Positions 61,835 through 64,000 of a stretch of 64,000 bases of DNA are shown one piece after another. The stretch spans positions 62,001-126,000 of the forward strand of contig CAAGDD010000003.1 in assembly GCA_900768545.1 (NCBI GenBank). Reading direction: 5' to 3'. Below the pieces are notes generated by a model. That model was not told where the DNA came from. It made no database searches and saw only the letters and a program-made list of their open reading frames with translations. This DNA is from Clostridia bacterium (GTDB lineage: Bacteria > Bacillota > Clostridia > Christensenellales > UBA1242). The first letter of the stretch is position 1; every line of letters begins with the position of its first letter. The position numbers and the translations under genes were made by a program.

Positions 61835-62085
61835 AAGTTATCTCCTTTTATATTTATTGGAACAGGGTCATATCCGCGTTTCTTTTGCCAAGGAACACAA
61901 CGACATAGGCGTTTAATGCCCAGCCAAAACCCTTTAAAAATTCCAAATTCTTGCACCGCTTGAATCATATAATTTGAACATGTTGGATAAAAGATACAAG
62001 CGTGTGGCAAAAGCGGTGAAATAGCATATTTATAAAAATAAACAGGAAGCAAAAATATATATTTAAATACTTTTTTTGCTTTCAT
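61822..62085 (-). CDS. yidD: Membrane protein insertion efficiency factor YidD
   Basis: An 87-residue protein: short hydrophobic N-terminus (FKYIFLLPVYFYKYAISPLL), then the signature CIFYPTCSNYMIQA and GIKRLCRCVPWQK. It aids insertion with YidC. ATG 62085 lies within the 3' end of rnpA (23-base overlap) and there is no separate ribosome site, so translation is coupled; a longer frame to 62127 overlaps more of rnpA. Confidence 0.93.
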   Translation of the reverse strand: MKAKKVFKYIFLLPVYFYKYAISPLLPHACIFYPTCSNYMIQAVQEFGIFKGFWLGIKRLCRCVPWQKKRGYDPVPINIKGDNLWIL

Positions 62086-62395
62086 TTTTTTTAAACAACT
62101 TTTGCAAATCAATTTTAAGTTCTTCAAAAGACAAATTCACCGCGTTGTCTTTTGCGAGCAAAACAAAATTACAAAAAGAAGGAATAGTCAAAGATGTTCG
62201 CACAATCTCTTTTATCCTTCTTTTCAACAAATTTCTTTTGTTTGCTTTTCCAAGTTTTTTGCTGACAGAAATCCCAATTTTATAATCTTTATATTTACTT
62301 TTAACGACAAACAAGGTGAAATTTTCGCTGTGGAATCTTTCACCTTTTTTATAGATATAATTGAATTGGTTGTTTTTTCTAAGTCTGTGATCCAT
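62063..62395 (-). CDS. rnpA: Ribonuclease P protein component
   Basis: A 110-residue basic protein that with the RNA subunit matures tRNA 5' ends. The N-terminus MDHRLRKNNQFNYIYKKGER is typical; the RNR motif appears as KANKRNLLKRRIKEIVR near residue 53. Starts 12 bases after rpmH on the minus strand, in the canonical rpmH-rnpA order. Confidence 0.96.
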   Translation of the reverse strand: MDHRLRKNNQFNYIYKKGERFHSENFTLFVVKSKYKDYKIGISVSKKLGKANKRNLLKRRIKEIVRTSLTIPSFCNFVLLAKDNAVNLSFEELKIDLQKLFKKNESKKSI

Positions 62396-62407
62396 CTTTA
62401 AAAAACC

Positions 62408-62542
62408 TTAAGCAGCAAGGTGCTTTCTGCCTCTGTTTCTACGTCTTTTCAAAACGTTTCTTCCGCCTTGAGTTTTCATTCTTTGACGAAATCCGTGAAC
62501 CTTATTTTTTTGTCTTTTCTTAGGTTGATATGTTCTTTTCAT
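62408..62542 (-). CDS. rpmH: Ribosomal protein bL34
   Basis: A 44-residue, highly basic protein (MKRTYQPKKRQK ... HGFRQRMKTQGGRNVLKRRR), complete and unmistakable. ATG 62542 follows AAGGAGAAAAA. It begins the rpmH-rnpA-yidD-yidC run. It is too short for the usual ORF length cut-off. Confidence 0.98.
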   Translation of the reverse strand: MKRTYQPKKRQKNKVHGFRQRMKTQGGRNVLKRRRNRGRKHLAA

Positions 62543-62831
62543 TTTTTTCTCCTTAATTTTTGCATATATCCTATTGCAATATGAATTTTCAAGTTTTCTG
62601 TGTCGATAATTGCATCAAAATATCGACCAAATTCAACTTCTTTTTGATTATAATTTATTTTACAATTTTTGTCAACTAGAAAATCACTCAATTTTTGTCA
62701 ATTTGTGAAGGATTTTCACGTCTGCGATAGTTTTTAATATATTTAAAAATTTCGAACACTTTTACAATTTAAATTTGACAAAAAAACAACACAAAAAGTG
62801 CTGTTTTTTTTTATTTTAAAAATATTTTGTT
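62543..62831. other. Intergenic region between rpmH and dnaN
   Basis: Contains the dnaN terminator and presumably the rpmH promoter. No TTATCCACA-type DnaA box is present, so this gap does not look like the replication origin. Confidence 0.6.
62781..62811 (-). terminator. Terminator of dnaN
   Basis: AACAACAC/GTGCTGTT stem with one G-T pair (62785-62792 with 62798-62805), loop AAAAA; T run on the minus strand. Confidence 0.75.
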
Positions 62832-63932
62832 TTAGCCAATCATTCTTACTGGCAAAATCAAATACAAAAATTCGTCGCCTTCAACAGGAACAATAACGCA
62901 AGGATTTGCTGGACTGTTGAAACAAATTTTGATAAATTCGTCGCTGTTTGCTTTCAAGTTTTCCAAGAAATATCTTGCATTAAACGCAATCAAAAGTTCT
63001 TTTCCAGTCATATTTACTTGCACGTTTTCTTTAACATTTCCAAGTTCTGAATTTGATGTGATGCAAAGATTTTTTTCTTTAACTTCAAACTTAACACAAT
63101 TTCCTTGGCCAACTTTTGACAAAAGTGAAGCTCTTTCAAGTGCATCTTCAAATTGACTCTTGTTTACAATGCAAATTGTTTCATAATTTGCAGCGATGAT
63201 TTGTTTGTAATTTACAAAATCACCTTCCAAAAGGCGTGTGGTGAGTTTTGTGTCGCCAAAGTCAACCATCAAAGTGCTTTTATCAACATAAACATTTACG
63301 ATATCATCAGAATCGTCCAAAATTCTTGAAATTTCTGCCAAACTTCTTGCTGGAATAACAATGCTCATTGTCAAATTTGAAACAATATGTTTTTTAACTT
63401 TCGCAAGTCTATATCCGTCAAGTGCGATTGCGTTGATTTCATTTTTATCAATATCAAACAAAACACCTTTCAATATTGGTCTGCTGTCATCAACAGCAAC
63501 TGAAAAGATTGTTTTGTTAATAATTGTTTTCAAATCTTTTTTTGAAATTCCAAAATAATCCAAACTTTCAATCTTTTTAAAAGATGGATATTCCAAAACA
63601 TTGTAGCATTGAATAACGCTTTGGCTGTCATCATATTTGATGATAAGTTGGTTTTTGTCATTGATTTCGAGTTCGATCATTTCGTTTGTCAACTTCTTGA
63701 TAAACTCTGTGATAAACTTTCCAGGAACAACAGCTTCGCCTTCTGTTTTGATGTTTGCTTTAATTTTCTTTTCAATAGAAAGGTCAGTATCAGTTGCACT
63801 CAAAGTAAGAGTGTCATCTTCTGCGACCATTTTGATTCCTTCCAAAATAGGATTTGTAATTTTGTTTGAAATAGCTTTGCTAACGCTCATAAGAGCATCT
63901 GAAAGTTCAATTCCGTGACAACTAACTATCAT
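62832..63932 (-). CDS. dnaN: DNA polymerase III beta subunit (sliding clamp)
   Basis: A 366-residue beta clamp of three repeated domains; the C-terminus PVRMIG is the clamp-typical P-(V/M)-R-M end that binds partners. ATG 63932 follows GAAGGAGAAGAAATT; the longer frame to 63986 overlaps that site. It is on the same strand as rpmH, although in most Firmicutes dnaA-dnaN point away from rpmH. dnaA is not in the window; it may lie just beyond 64 kb. Confidence 0.97.
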   Translation of the reverse strand: MIVSCHGIELSDALMSVSKAISNKITNPILEGIKMVAEDDTLTLSATDTDLSIEKKIKANIKTEGEAVVPGKFITEFIKKLTNEMIELEINDKNQLIIKYDDSQSVIQCYNVLEYPSFKKIESLDYFGISKKDLKTIINKTIFSVAVDDSRPILKGVLFDIDKNEINAIALDGYRLAKVKKHIVSNLTMSIVIPARSLAEISRILDDSDDIVNVYVDKSTLMVDFGDTKLTTRLLEGDFVNYKQIIAANYETICIVNKSQFEDALERASLLSKVGQGNCVKFEVKEKNLCITSNSELGNVKENVQVNMTGKELLIAFNARYFLENLKANSDEFIKICFNSPANPCVIVPVEGDEFLYLILPVRMIG

Positions 63933-64000
63933 AATTTCTTCTCCTTCAACTGCAATTATTATAACACAACAGCGAGCGCGATGCAACTTTAAATGTCAAT

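Noticed and set aside
1..64000. CRISPR arrays, insertion sequences, prophage structural genes, T-box leaders
   Set aside because: I looked for regularly spaced repeats, transposase motifs, capsid/terminase signatures and the T-box GGTGG core and found none.

Overview
The window is low-GC chromosomal DNA (about one third G+C by eye) from an anaerobic Firmicute, most likely an uncultured gut Clostridia-type lineage. Supporting traits are the class III ribonucleotide reductase (nrdDG), pyruvate formate-lyase (pflBA), superoxide reductase, rubrerythrin, NrdR-type operators, meso-diaminopimelate synthesis through Ddh, a Spo0A-type DNA-binding domain, strong GGAGG ribosome sites, and a giant surface protein built from Listeria-Bacteroides (InlB B) repeats. 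The taxonomic placement is inference; no rRNA gene is present.

Layout. 1-9.2 kb: the N-terminal 3059 codons of one giant secreted repeat protein (minus strand, runs off the left edge). 9.9-14.5 kb: ZIP metal transporter, dUTPase, nrdG, nrdD, the last with a promoter carrying two NrdR-like boxes exactly 32 bp apart. 15.4-20.7 kb: a compact aspartate-to-meso-DAP set (dapA, dapB, ddh, asd, an ACT-less lysC) around a TetR regulator. 20.7-25 kb: DUF2441-type protein, lipoprotein, uracil-DNA-glycosylase-fold protein, and two DUF84 house-cleaning NTPase paralogues.

25.1-35.4 kb is the accessory stretch, bounded by tRNA-Arg(UCG) and tRNA-Ser(UGA). It holds tRNA-fragment hairpins, an orphan VirD4/TraG coupling protein, a candidate structured RNA with a tight four-way junction, a TetR regulator, superoxide reductase, a lipoprotein whose best start is AUA, a two-gene cassette (small membrane protein plus an LPO_1073/Vpar_1526-like protein), small zinc-ribbon genes, gene relics, and two diverged copies of a ~270-bp module. 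35.6-37.9 kb: two YwaF-like membrane proteins around a CMP-kinase-like gene.

38-46.3 kb: khpB/jag, mnmE, mnmG, rsmG, parA, parB and a cluster of three perfect parS palindromes. 46.3-48.7 kb: rubrerythrin, tRNA-Ser(GCU), and asnA preceded by an Asn-rich leader peptide and a terminator/antiterminator pair, a textbook-shaped but apparently Asn-specific attenuator. 48.7-60.3 kb: U32/RlhA-like protein, Spo0A C-terminal-domain-only protein, an OYE-type flavoenzyme with both aconitase X subunits, an amidase-like protein with two peptidoglycan-binding domains, and pflA/pflB. 60.4-64 kb: yidC, yidD, rnpA, rpmH and dnaN, all on the minus strand.

The usual origin-proximal block rpmH-rnpA-yidD-yidC-jag-mnmE-mnmG-rsmG-parA-parB is split between yidC and jag. 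One inversion of about 22 kb (breakpoints near 38.0 and 60.4 kb) would restore it. The items I would examine first are the Asn attenuator, the 28-kb structured RNA, the small-TM/LPO_1073-like cassette, and the inversion.
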